In this document: piece after piece, positions 44,245-56,430 of the stretch | Position numbering within the stretch: the stretch's first letter is position 1 | Layout: each line of letters begins with the position of its first letter | Assembly (NCBI GenBank): GCA_030248225.1 | Contig: JASANE010019192.1 | Coordinates: 17,326-81,325, forward strand | DNA: 64,000 nt | Direction: 5' to 3' | Source of the DNA: Trileptium ribeirensis | Lineage: Eukaryota; Nematoda; Enoplea; Enoplida; Thoracostomopsidae | Notes under the pieces: generated by a model | The model's database searches: none | What the model was told of the DNA's origin: nothing | The model's input: only the letters and a program-made list of their open reading frames with translations | Made by a program: the position numbers and the translations under genes

Positions 44245-44913
44245 GCGACAGCGCAAAACGCGAAATCTGCTCCGCTAACGATGTGTCATATTTGAATCGA
44301 TGTCTTCGTCCAGTGCTTTCACTATGGTTCAAGCTATCCAACGACGTCGTCTTAAGTCATGTTCTTCCCGTTTACTTTTTGCCACGCAACCGCGTACTTC
44401 AACTTTGCACTGTGTATCTAATGCAACCACAGGCTTGTTCCAATCGCTTCTTAATCAGACGCTGCAGAGCGAATCATAGGCTATTGCGCTACGTTGTATC
44501 TAATTTGGCTACGGCGTGCAATCCCAATACGGCGAGTCTATTTTTCGGTCAATTCAATTGCATAAGCAGCGTTTTTCAACAAAACCAGACAATAAATCGG
44601 CAAGCAGAAATGTCTAAATTATACAAAACTCCTCAAAACTGTCGCCAGTATATCCTCGTACATCCGTTTCGTCATCTTAAACTTTCTCCGTACCGATCGT
44701 ATACAAAAGCTCTATCCATGCGAGAGCAGTATTTCAACAGCCGAAACTTTGCTACCTTCAACTGCAAAAAGCTGGAACAGTTTTTCCTCTGCGTAAAGTA
44801 TAAAATATTGCAAACTTGTGGAAATTTGGCAACGAAAATTATCGCAAATACTATAAACGACGCTGGTTGTAAAACTGGAAACATTGGCCCAGTTTCTCGT
44901 TTTTTAGCCTATG
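44245..44913 (+). CDS. exon 2 of secreted cysteine-rich protein (first Cys module)
   Basis: The exon follows TTAATTTCAG and ends before GTAAGGT, 223 codons, open throughout. Cysteines: EICSANDVSYLNRCLRPVL, LCTVYLMQPQACSNRFLIRRC, VVSNLATAC, FGQFNC, and in the second half FNCKKLEQFFLCVKYKILQT followed by CG and later AGCKTG. The same cysteine spacing and aromatic positions recur in exon 3, so this is a repeated extracellular module. Layout resembles secreted nematode CPG4/DUF19-like domains, named from pattern memory only. Both introns are phase 1, as is common for shuffled extracellular modules. Confidence 0.75.
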
Positions 44914-46019
44914 GTAAGGTTATAATTATTAACTAAAAACATCAGCGATGTCACGCTGCACAATTGAATCCTGACAGCCTATATACCTAGATTATTATTT
45001 TTTTGTTGAAAATATTTGCTTCGATAATCACAGCTGTATATACTACTATTTACAATTAGTATATTTACATACATATTATGACAAGGCATTGAGCATAAGG
45101 TTTTTTAATATCTAAATTGATTATATTTTTCGCACCAGAAGCCTGATCTAAACCAGTAAATTGTTTTCAGTGGCTTTATCTACAGAACGCAATTTGTACT
45201 TGTGTTTGGTAGGGGTCTAAAGAAGTCAGTGCAGCGCTGAGCCAAGAAAAGTTTTCTATATATACAATGTTATACCAGTTATCTATATTCCACTTGACAT
45301 ACTAATACCCTGTCCCAAATCGAAACTTATATAAGTACTGTTGTAAGTGTTTTATGAAACTAGGTGAATTACAAAATGTTTTTTTTATTTTGGCCATTTT
45401 CATTCCAGCATCAACTTGTAACTATTCTAATAAGATAACAAGATCAATACTCTCATTAAAAGCTACAACTTTGATGTGTAACAATCAGTCAGTTCAGCAG
45501 TATTAGGGCTATTATCCAAAATGTAAAAAACAATGGTTTCAAAATGAAATTTTATTTAAATTTTTACTAAGTGAGTTTCATGCTTCTCGATAGGCCAAAC
45601 TGGTGGAGAAATTTATAACCTTGAATTTTTGCGTAATTGTATTTGATTGTTGACATATAAAATTTGACAGTTTTAGTCGTTTAGTCATTGAAAGATGAAA
45701 TAAGCAAAGCTACTGCTTTGATAAATGATAAAAATCGACACATCTTAACCTTAGTGTGCTAGTATTATCTTGTTGGGACATAAAAGGCGGTGTCATGAAG
45801 CTGATTTTGGAACTTCAAAAGAGTTACTGAGTAGCATACTAACCATGCTCGCCCCGTCTGTACTCACTTAAATGCTTTATATATAAATTGGTAGATATAT
45901 ATTTATCTTTAGCTCGATTTATATAAGCGTTATGTTAGGAACTAAAGGTAAGACTATAACAATTTATACGATTCTTGGCAGAAGTAATCTTGAGGGGCGA
46001 AAATAAAATACAAACCATG

Positions 46020-46200
46020 CAGTTCTGGATATACTAAGCGAAAGCCTTAGTCTTAGCCTAAGCTAAGGTCCTTATATGAGACATACACTAAGTCTAAGTC
46101 GGTGGCTGCCGCCCCCGAACCCCCTGATCTATATTGTTCTTTTCTTCTAACGTTATAATGTACTGCCCTCAGCATTACTTGGGCCCAATTCTTTTAGACT
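46020..46200 (+). repeat. dispersed repeat, copy at 46 kb
   Basis: GAAAGCCTTAGTCTTAGCCT, then CTAAGGTCCTTATA, CTAAGTC, TGTTCTTTT and ACGTTATAATGTACTGCCCT recur in the same order at 57,640-57,820. Lies in intron 2 of the secreted gene. Family unknown. Confidence 0.6.
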
Positions 46201-46224
46201 ATATGTGATAAATAAACATTTCAG

Positions 46225-48047
46225 CATTGCCAATTAGACGTCGATACTTTGGCCTTCCTGAATTAAACAATAAAAGTACGCCGGTTCGACTTACTTCTCA
46301 CAAGAGCTGGTTTCACGAAGTGAAACCAAATCTTGAAAAAGTTTCAATTAAATCCAATGACAATTATACTAGCATTAATGCAATTGTCAAATTCAATCGT
46401 GATAGTAAAACTATGGCGCGTTTCACGTCGGCAGCCCCTTGTAGTCAACTTCAAAGCAGTATTCGAAATTGCAGCGGTAATCTCATTTTTGGTGTTACTA
46501 AAGCTATTGAATTTGCATCCGACGAATTTAACAGTAAAAATTACAAAATAAAAACATTTCGTACGTTTGACAAAACTCCGCTAAGATCAATGGTAGGACC
46601 TGTGACAGATAGTATCAATGTTCCTGAAACGAACAACAACAACTCGATATCACAACGCAAATTGAAAATTATCAGCCAGCCATCTCCTATAAATTTGCCG
46701 CTTATTATTCATTCAAAACCAGCACGATTTGAAAAGCAATACTACAATAGCAGAAACAAATATACGAAGGTCCGAAAACGTAAATATAATGACTCAAAAT
46801 CAAGAAAAGGATCTCAAACGATCCGTCGACGCCCTGCAACGTTTCGGCTGAGTGAAGCTAGCAAAAATCGTTTGGGAGCTGCTAATAAAGCAGTGAACAT
46901 GCTGAATTCTGATTTTGTCAATTATTGGTATTCGACAAGCAACGTCATCGACTCAAAACTCCACCAATCAACAGCCGGAATAATGGCAACTAACCGTGCT
47001 GGTAACCGTAACAATCCTACCCAATCTTTAATACTCACTCCGAAGGCAGCATTTTTTGCAGTGATACGTCCCTGTACCATGTCTTATCAGCGTCAGTTAG
47101 AAGAATGTCTGCAACCACTCTCCAACTATTGGCATAGAATACAGGCGTCGATTCTGCAGTATCCGCGGTTTTTAGGCAACATTAGCTCACATAAATATAA
47201 TAATACGAATTTTAATCTTGATAAAGTCAAACTGCAAAACAAACCCGTTTCCCGTAAAATTCGCCAGCTTCGCTTCGAAACTAAGAATATGAATAAACTA
47301 ACTGATCCTAACTGGATAAAGTATAAAAGAAAATCTGAACAGCGATGGATGAATGAAGGGTCATATTTTAATGCATTCGAAAATGATTCTATTACAACGC
47401 TTCCTCTTTTAAGCGTTCGCCCTCGTGAACTTCGATCAATCTGCGATGCTTACACGAACGCTTTCCTTGACTGCGATTTGGAAGTGTTCTTCAGCTGCCG
47501 CGGAAAACGTCGACTTAGATATTTCGAATCGCTATTTGGCTATAGTTGTAGTGGCGGTGAGCGACATTTCCAACATTTTGAGTGTATTTGGGGTCTTATC
47601 GAGCCCAACTACTACCATGGCATAAATCTGTTGACAACGATTGATAATAATAGTGAGACAACTTTAAATTATTCAGGACCCACGTTATTACCTGAACCCG
47701 GGATAATCAATTCGTCTAATCCGACCTCGGCAAGAAAAAATCGAACAACCCTCGATGGAAGTGGGATACAGGTGGGACGTTTTACGGATAATCAGTCCAG
47801 ACATATCAACGTAGCAAAATCGCTTGGTCCCCTTGCACACTGTTTCAAATACTTTAGACCAACTACACAGTACGCCACTGCATCCTTTTCGGCAAATATA
47901 CTGGACCATAGAAAATGCAAAGCGACAAATTTGTTTTTTCAGTGTACCGAAGACATTGTAAAAACGATGTGCTCTTCTGACGCAGCAAAATATTTGAAGA
48001 AATCAATTGAATATTTCGGCTGTCAACTTTCAAAAAAGTTAAAATGA
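46225..48047 (+). CDS. exon 3 of secreted cysteine-rich protein (basic linker and second Cys module)
   Basis: Begins after AACATTTCAG and is open for 607 codons to TGA; with exons 1 and 2 the protein is 852 residues. The first roughly 280 residues are a low-cysteine, basic, Asn/Ser/Lys-rich region (RNKYTKVRKRKYNDSKSRKG), perhaps a sugar-binding or extended linker. Then the module of exon 2 recurs: PCTMSYQRQLEECLQPL; LRSICDAYTNAFLDCDLEVF then FSC; FGYSC; FQHFECIW; and CKATNLFFQCTEDIVKTMC and FGCQL near the end. The role is probably an extracellular matrix or egg/cuticle component, by family analogy only. The last 11 codons and the 3' untranslated region are duplicated at 34,962. The long open frame with no stops argues for a functional gene. 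Confidence 0.8.
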
Positions 48048-48411
48048 CAAATTTATTTCTCTGTTTCAAAGTACAGCTCTTAAAAATCCAAAAAATCTAA
48101 AACGTCTCAGGATATAAGACAATGAACCACCTTGTTATGTAATAACAATAGCCATATATAGTATATAAATACGTCAAGATGCGATTCAAAAACTATTGAA
48201 AAATAGCAATTTCAGACTTTCACCCTCAATTCGTTCATTTGGCTTAGACATTTCCAAAAATAGTAAAATGCACAGCTAGGGGACTATATATGTCTGATAC
48301 AAAATACTACCACAGATTATCGACCTTTTATATAAGGTTGTTGGTATAAAAGCCGAAATGATGTATTTTATCGAATCTAGTGAACTAAAGGCCGAACGGC
48401 AGTTGGAACTT
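48048..48411 (+). repeat. 3' untranslated region of the secreted gene, duplicated at 34,997
   Basis: Near-identical to the 34,962-35,358 copy. No clear AATAAA is seen in the first 360 bases, so the poly(A) site is not fixed. Confidence 0.7.
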
Positions 48412-48419
48412 TGACGGCT

Positions 48420-49200
48420 TTCACAACCTGCCTTAAAACCTATGGTGATCGCTATGACTATGTTCTCTACTTCTTAATCAATATTAATCAAAATGTAGCT
48501 TATCAACTTACTAACCACTTTGGACGACTCCAAATAGACCAAATGTACATTGTTAGGCGCGACTGTAACTGAGTTTATTATGTATTATACATCTGCACCT
48601 GCATTGTTTTGTTCTAGTTTTGTAAGGTTCCTTAACCAAGAGAGTGCTATCTCTCAACCTGTTTAACGGCTAATAGACGAGAATAGCAGCCAAACGGTAC
48701 AGGTTCAATTCACCGGTGTGGCAAAAGCTTCTTTCAACAAATATTTATCTATTGACATTGATAAAGTTACAAAGCAATTGATTTCAAGCTGTATATATAT
48801 TAAATTAGAAATAAAATAGATAAGAGAAGACTAATATGTTTCTAAGTTGTCAACACGTTTGTCAGAAATGGAGTAAGCTCCACTAATAACTGATCATTGA
48901 TTATTGGCAACTTTAATTATCGCGAAAAATCGATTTTTGTTAAAGGATGACGAAATTTTGATATATATTTGCTAATGACGCGCTGTTGCCATCTAACCAT
49001 TGTGTGAGATGAATCATGTGTCTACGTATACACTGTAAAATATGTCATAAAATTTGTGCGAAATTTGATTTTCACTAATTTACAGCAGTGTCAACGAAGA
49101 TTAGTGTTGTTAGGTGATAACTTGATAAAATTGTCGAACTAAATATCAATTAATCCATGCAACATTTTGTATACCATTATTAAGTCATTATGAAGTCGTC
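48420..49200. other. gene-free stretch
   Basis: Nothing recognised; ordinary AT-rich sequence. Confidence 0.45.
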
Positions 49201-49204
49201 TTTA

Positions 49205-51500
49205 GCTCGAGGCTTTCCAGATTATATAACTTTCATCTTTCTGTATATGGTAAATATGTGATGCACAATCTATGACAAAGCTGGCGAATAGAATTTCGCT
49301 GAACTCTTTCGATAACATCAAAGTCGGACTGTAAACTAGGCAACCAAACGTTACTTGCATATTCCAAGATCGGTCGTACATACCTTTTAAATGCACAAAT
49401 TAATGCTATTCTATCATTAGTAAGAAAACAACGCAAAAATATTAATTTTAACATTTTTGGTATGATCATTACAGTGTAATTTTGTTTAAAGTTTAGAATC
49501 TATTAAAACGTGTAAATTCTTATAATATCCGCAGAATTTGAACGGTCTATTGCCTATATATTAAATAAATATTTATTTTTGATTAAATATGAACATTTTT
49601 CAACTGATACATTTAGTTGCCATAGATCACCAATCTTGAATATAATTGTGAACTTTTTTGTACAACGACCTTGGCTTGACTTGAATTACAATTTTCGAAA
49701 CATTAAAGATTTTAATGTCATCAGCTAATATCTTAATGTCTACATCAGGCAAATTGGCGCATATGGCATTTATATGCAGCATAAAAGCAATGGGCCTAAA
49801 ACGATTCCCTGGGATACTCCAGATTTAACATAACGCAATACCGAACAACGAGAATTTAATTTAACACAGAAAGTTCTGCGTGACAGAAAAGCTGTAAACC
49901 ATTGTAAAGCTAGTCCCCAGATACTATTTGCAAAAAGCTTTTGTAACGTCTTAAAGTGCGCCACTGTGTCAAAAGCCTTTGCATAATCTATGTAAATGAT
50001 GTCAACTGAACCACCGGAACCAACTATTGTTTACCATTTCAATTTACACTGAAGCATTGGTGTGCTGGTGGATCGCCTTTTTAAAAATACATTTTGAGAT
50101 ACATTAATTATTTGAGTTATTGATCCCAAGATATCACTTTAAAGTAACTGCTACAATACTTTCAATAACTTTGCCACATATTGATAGAAGTGAAATAGGT
50201 CTATAGCAATGAGCATCGGATGGGTCCCCTTTTATGATAGGAGTAATCGTACCGTGTAGCCACAGTTCTGGTAAGCACCCATTCAAAAATGACTGTTCAA
50301 ACTTATCCAAATAATGTTTAATATGACGTAAATTTCTATCTTCGCCAACATAATTGCTTTTAAAATTATCAGCAACATATTACAACGCGTTTCATCATCA
50401 ATTCCAGTTAAGCCTTGGGTATTTGTCAGAATCCTAACATTACCAAGCACATTGCAGCGCTTGTTAAATAAACTCTGGATTTTATCCAAGTATAAAATTC
50501 TGAGCCCATACCGTTTACAAAATTTTATAATTTATTTTGAACATTTTGAAGCTAAATATTTGTATTCTGCGTAAAGTATTTACAACTCGACATTTATGCA
50601 GAGCCGTTTCTTTGTTACTTAGTAAATACTTGATATATTTTGGATATTCAAAAACCTTCTGTTAATGATTTGTGGGACAAACAATTAACATGTGGTCAGC
50701 AGAATCTTGTATAATATTGCCCATTTTTTTGTACCTTTAAACTAATCTGAGAATATATTCCCAAATAAAAGATCTTAAATAATTTTCAATGCTCACAAAA
50801 TCAGCTTTTGAATAGTCATACATTTGAATGCTGTTATAATTTTGAGCTATTTTACCTGATAAAACAATACTTGTTGAAATATGATCTGAATTTGCAAAAC
50901 ATTCATCGGCAGTAACTTGAGATATATTTAATGCTGAACTACACAAGATTTGATCCAGTGCTTTTTTCTAATGTTCGAAATTTTGTCAACCGATTCAATC
51001 CATTTTCTTAAACAATGCGATTGAACGACATTGGAGTGAAAATGCTTTATCAAACCAAGGGTTAAGCTTAATAAGGTTGAAATCACCCACAATAATAGTC
51101 GGCCAAAAAACATCCAAAGTAGCGCCAATATAACGAGCAATAGCATCCATTTATTCAAATGAAAAATTCGGCGGTCGATTAAACAAATAATTAGATGTTT
51201 TGTTAAAATAAAAATATACTACTTTTAAGTCTAGGCTGTGTGGTATAAATCATTGCATAACTTTAATCATGTTTGACATTATTAGCAAAATGACACCTCC
51301 ACTTCTGCCACTAAGTCGATCTTTACGAAAGATATAAAATCCAGACGATAAGTAATTCTGGCATGCTTTTATACAAAGCCATGTTTCTGTAATTGCAATA
51401 ATATCAAAATAACGCAATAGCAGAAATGCATGTAAATCGAACCATTTATGTTTAAGCTTCGAGTGTTAAACAAGATGCATTTCGTCTGTAACTTCTTGGT
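49205..51500 (-). mobile_element. decayed CR1/Jockey-like non-LTR retrotransposon
   Basis: On the minus strand the ORF2 order is preserved. Endonuclease near 51,420-51,240: IIAITETWL, FRKDRLSGRSGGVILL. Then IIVGDFNLIKLNP near 51,070 and SDHISTSIVL near 50,880. Reverse transcriptase: GVSQGIVLGPLLL near 49,800, LADDIKIF near 49,710 (the YADD box with Leu for Tyr), and the C-terminal YVRPILEYASNVWLP with IERVQRNSIRQLCHR near 49,300. Many stops and frameshifts separate these pieces, so it is dead. No target duplication was identified. The element type (GVPQGSVLGP-like, APE endonuclease) fits the CR1/L2/Jockey group rather than RTE. Confidence 0.88.
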
Positions 51501-51581
51501 TGATTCTTTGAAGTTTACTCCACTATTGAGTTTTAACCCAAAGTTGATGGTTGCCTTTATCTGAAATATACTCGTAGTTAA

Positions 51582-51849
51582 GGCGTGTTTACACGCTCAA
51601 ACTTTTTGCTCAAATTTTGATCAAAGTTTGAAAGCATCTGTTTTATAGTTTTGGTAAGTTTGAATGTATGACCACTGTTCAAACTTTCCAAGGATATTCC
51701 TGTAACCAATTACCGACAAGGTTCATTACTTGAAAAAGTTTGAGCTCAAATTTTGTTCTCAAATTTTGAAATATTGCAAGTTTTCGTTAAAAATTACCGT
51801 CAAATTTTGATCAAAATTTGAGCAAAAAGTTTGAGCGTGTGAACACGCC
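51582..51849. mobile_element. MITE with roughly 45-bp inverted repeats
   Basis: Left GGCGTGTTTACACGCTCAAA continuing CTTTTTGCTCAAATTTTGAT; the right end is the reverse complement with few changes, ending GTGTGAACACGCC. Flanking TTAA occurs on the left immediately and on the right one base out, so a TAA/TTAA target is likely. Size and termini recall PIF/Harbinger-derived MITEs. Confidence 0.85.
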
Positions 51850-52870
51850 TTTAAGGTTTGTCAATTTTCCATGTGTCAGTTTACCATTTTCATCGCGTGT
51901 GTATTTTTTGAATTTTACTAGTTCTCGTTAATAACAGCATTGCGGTCATAGTTTCCTTCGTGCGTATTAATGCTGTTATTCTTTGTTTTTACATGTCTTT
52001 ATAATAAAATATTGTATCTTTTACGTTCGCCACATGACAGTGAACATCGCATAAAAGCACCTCGAAGGTCAGGTAAATTTTTAAATTTCGTGCTTGCTGC
52101 AAAACAGATCATTGATGATACAAATTTTATCTTGAGAAATCGTGGACGATTACTAGTTAATATTGTAGTTTGATGGTGGTTGTGGCTGATCTTTTACAGT
52201 TCTAAAAGGCCCAATCTGAGTACTTTCTAGACAACCACAAATTTGCCCAATTTCTTATAAATATCTCTGGCACTTTATTTAAGTCACCGCCTTGTTCAGA
52301 AACACCAATCTTGTTACACATCGCTTACACAGGACATCGTCATCGTTTGTTTGCAAAGATTTCAATACGTTAGTATCTTCAGGCACATTTAGCTGCAACC
52401 TGAGCAAACGAAAGAGTATTGGCTTCTTCAGAATTCTAGGAAATTTTATCATTATCACAACGTTTAACAAGGTTCTTCAATGATTTTACCATAGAATTTA
52501 ATTGTTCCTCAATTTTGTTATATCTGTTGAATCTGATAGTGTTGTAATATCAAAGACGGCATATTTAATAACGGTGTTTTCAGGGTACGCAGCTTTAAGG
52601 TTTTTGATAATTCAGTGTTAAACCGGAGACAGCATAATAAACTTCAATATATAATAATTCACTCATAAAAGTTATAATTCATTAATTGTACAGGTTTCGA
52701 AAACAGGACAAACAACATGTTTCTATGTCAAATAAGAAAGGTTAAGTTGAAATTTCTGAGAAATGATTAAATGATATTGTTTTCGCCACGCAAATGCGTT
52801 ACAGCAGCCTCTATTATTTATCTGTATAAGCTATGTTCGCTATTTCTGTAAAATGCCGCTCAAGCTAAAC
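51850..52870. other. gene-free stretch
   Basis: No recognised gene. Frames at 51,970-52,173 and around 52,279-52,483 show no domain. Confidence 0.45.
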
Positions 52871-52872
52871 AA

Positions 52873-52945
52873 TGGGTCCACCGGGAATCGAATACCAGGT
52901 CTTCCGCGTGCGCAGCAGACGTGCTGACCACTACACCATGGACCC
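52873..52945 (-). tRNA. tRNA-like sequence, probably a pseudogene or SINE head
   Basis: On the minus strand a 73-base unit starts GGGTCCATGGTGTAGTGGTC and ends GGTGGACCCA. The 7-bp acceptor stem pairs perfectly and an A-box-like TGGTGTAGTGGTCAGCA is present, as is a B-box-like TATTCGATTCC. The anticodon stem (TCTGC/GCGGA) closes on TGCGCAC, which has G rather than T at position 33, and the T arm needs a 9-base loop. These faults argue against a working tRNA; isotype not assigned. Confidence 0.5.
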
Positions 52946-53253
52946 GCTTGAAACGGTTGGATGGTTGTGGTGATAATTCTAACTAGAGAATTGACGTTTG
53001 GCTAGCAGTAATTATCATTTGTGTGATCACTACAATCTGGTTTATTAATCTAAACATTCTTTAAAAGCTTATGCTTGAAACTTTGTTTTTTTCAGGGCAC
53101 GTCGAAATCAGAAAAGAATACCGCAACTAAAACATTACTCATTTCTTCAGGTATTAACCGTTTCGTTGAATATCCTAGGTCACATGAGTCACTACGCCGC
53201 AGCCGTTGCTGGGTTTAGATTACAGTATTTGACAGAACTACCGTAGCTACGTA

Positions 53254-53483
53254 CAGGGGCGGATACAGAGGGGGGGCGCCCCCCCGTCGGCATAGCCAAG
53301 GTTCATAAATTTTTGGCACATTTTAAATTTTTTAAAACGGGATCACTGACTGGTCATCAACATTTATGCTGTTTTTTAGTTTTTTATGCCATAAACGCCA
53401 CGATTCCTAACGCCAGTGTAATAAATACTTGATTTTTCAAACTTTGTGCATGTTAGACTATCTTTAAAATTCCATATATCAGC

Positions 53484-53524
<41 letters not shown>

Positions 53525-53582
53525 TATATCAGGAATGTTATAAGGGTGCGCCCCCCGTCAGAAATTCCTGGATCCGCCACTG
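53254..53582. mobile_element. hAT-type MITE with 8-bp target duplication
   Basis: Left CAGGGGCGGATACAGAGGGG, right ...CCTGGATCCGCCACTG, inverted repeats of about 15 bases plus inner GGGGGGCGC/GCGCCCCCC. Flanked on both sides by GCTACGTA (53,246-53,253 and 53,583-53,590), an 8-bp duplication as hAT transposases make. A (TA)n tract lies at about 53,486-53,530. Confidence 0.92.
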
Positions 53583-53599
53583 GCTACGTATAAACTACT

Positions 53600-56430
53600 C
53601 AAAGTGGGAACTTACTGGTGATAGTTGCAAGCTTACAGCTGTCTTCTTTTAATGACTTTGTCGGTTTACATTGTCCATTCAAACGCGGCCATTCACAACT
53701 GATATTTTATATATCGAATATTGTTTTACTCTATCAGTATTTTAATACTGCGCTTGTCAATTCAACGGTCACAGCATAGTATCTAGTATTGTAGATTTTA
53801 CAGCTTTAAAATAGTATGCTCGTGTATTAACGGACCCTAAATTCTGGTTCTATATGGAATTGAGTCATTAAATCACTAGTTATCAAAAACGCTCACTGGT
53901 TAGCGTTCAAACATTAAATTATATGATTTCCATGCGGCGTGCAATATTTGCTTAAACGCCCCTTAATTGATATCATTCTGTCTCGCGCTGACGATACTTT
54001 TTTCACACTTTTTGTTCCAATGAAGTTTCGAATCGTGGACTGGAGCTGAAATTGACCGTGAAGCCTTGAGTTGTATATAGTTGCATCGCACGTATCGATG
54101 TGTTATTTTGTGAGATCATAAATTATTTTTTTATAAACAATTTTTTTAACAAATTATATACACATACAAATCAAGAGTTGAACTATTGATACAATTAAAA
54201 AAGGCAAACATATCAGTGTTATCACTAAAAACTTAAGCAAGATGATTATGTTTATGCAAGATAATAATATAGTTGTGCAGAATTAGCAATAAGCAAGTCG
54301 AGATGGACTTTGAAAATTTAAATTTACAAAACCGCTTGTTCATGGGAACAAGTCAGGGTTCTTTTTCATTATTCCCCCAGCCCGCGTTTGCCCAAAAATG
54401 GTCAGATTCTGGAAATTTTGGTATTTTTGTGATCCTCGAGACTTCCCCTGATCATTTCAACCAAAAAATAAAAATTTTAAAATTATAGAATTTTCGGGTA
54501 CCCCCTTGGCAACCCAAAAATTTTTTTCTTAAAAATTAGATTTTTACCCACTGTTCGACGCTGCTTGACGAGCTGAATCGAATGATGATATTTTAATGAG
54601 ATCCGTTAACCGGATCCTAAGTTATGTCCAACACTATCGGAGGCTGAGAGGCTCACCAATTGAACAGGTTTTAGCTATAACTTAGGATACTTTTATCGGA
54701 TCCCGTTAAAAATTAAAAATAACACCATTACATTCAACTCATCAAGGTCTATATATCAAGGTCTATCTATGTGGTACTCCATCAAGATAGCCATCAAAAT
54801 CAAATGTTGAACCACATCAAAAGACCAGTTAATGACTTGAATTGCCTGACCACAAATTCAACGATTCCGCTGCGAATCTTTATAGTGTAAATCGATTATA
54901 ACGGAAAATATAGGTCTTGCTAGCAGTATTTTGGATCGGACAAGCTAAGTAATTTATTTAGCAGATCCGTATTAAAATATACTTTTTAATTTCTGATTTT
55001 GATCATTTTATGTGGTACCTTATTCTATGTAGTATCTATGACAGTGCATGCATGATTCTTATGTGACGCGTACCTTCGTCTACAACATAAAGGGTTGATT
55101 GTCGCATTGTGGCAAATTCATTTTTCATTTGAAGAACTACAGGGTTGAAACATACTTTTTACCGGATGTTTGGTATTACCTAGGGCCCGACCAACGGTAA
55201 ATATCTTATATACACTATTCTATCTTATATACTGTCTTATACATTATCTTATATATTATCTTATAAAATTACAATGTGGTTACAGCATGTGAGTAATTAG
55301 CTTTCTACATATAGAATATTTTATACTCCTGTCTCCTGCGTCGTATTACATGTAAACCAAGTGCTGCCGCTCCGAGGTCTCAAGAGAGGTAGACGGGATC
55401 AGCGGGAGTGGAGTCGCTTCAGGGGACGAGATCTTCAGCGGAGGGGTGGTGACAAAATGTTAACAACCTCCTCCCCGTCATCCTCTGTCCTTCCCACCTT
55501 CGCTACTTCATTCTTGCCAAGTTTACCACAGTTTTTGTAATATTTTTGCCTGTTTTCCTCGATTTCCGAAAAAACTTTCACCACCGCGACCCCGGCGCGG
55601 AATTGGAGTATCCATGCGGGGTTGCGGGTACAGAGATTCTTAGGGGAGAAAGGTTGATACACCGAGGGAAGGTAGGCCACGGCCTTGGGAAGGGTTGAGG
55701 TCTCAAGGGGAATAGCCCTCCTGAACCCATGCTTTGAAATGTATGATGTAAATGCTAGAAAGTAAAAGGACCTACTGCTTGGCCTAGCATGGGGTCACAA
55801 TTATGCGGTCTAGTGTATCTAGAAAATAGGCCATTAAAGCTCTTTGCTAAAACAGCAAACATAACTATAACAACTGATATATATTACAATAGTTAGTCAA
55901 CAGAAAAGGTTGTTTCTGCTCGGCTCTTAAAAGCTGTAGAAACTATATACATATAGTTTCTTTTTTAGTTTTCATCAGATATTTAACCTGGTTACCAGAT
56001 CGTTTCGGCTCACATCGGTATATGGATTTTCTGGTCACAGTGACCTATATTGACCGTCTCTGATTCAAAGCCAGAAAGCAGTCTCATCTCCATTTTACTC
56101 AAGGTAATTGAACCTCACCTTTTGCTTTTTCCATAGCCTGCTAAGTTCTTCCCCGCAGACACAGAGGTAGCTCAAGTTATGGTAAACCAAGCTTTGTGAC
56201 GACGATTTCCCTAAATTTGCAATAAGAAACCGACCAGAAGTGTATAAAGTTGGCAGAAGTGTGTTGGATTGTGTTATGGTGCATGTCCATACCGTGCAGC
56301 CTAGAAACGGGGTTTACAGGCTTGCACATCAGATGCGTTTTTTCCACATCTGTTTCATATGTAAGTACTAACAAACCGGTTACAATTCTTGTACAAACTA
56401 CTTTAAACGATGACAAGTTGATTTTCTAGA
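53600..56430. other. gene-free stretch
   Basis: No gene recognised. A short inverted pair GGATCCGTTAACCGGATCC-like lies near 54,600. Frames at 54,273-54,488, 55,435-55,680 and 56,177-56,416 show no domain. Confidence 0.45.

Noticed and set aside
44672..44884. Minus-strand frame inside exon 2
   Set aside because: Shadow of the cysteine-rich exon; the plus frame has splice signals and conserved cysteine spacing.
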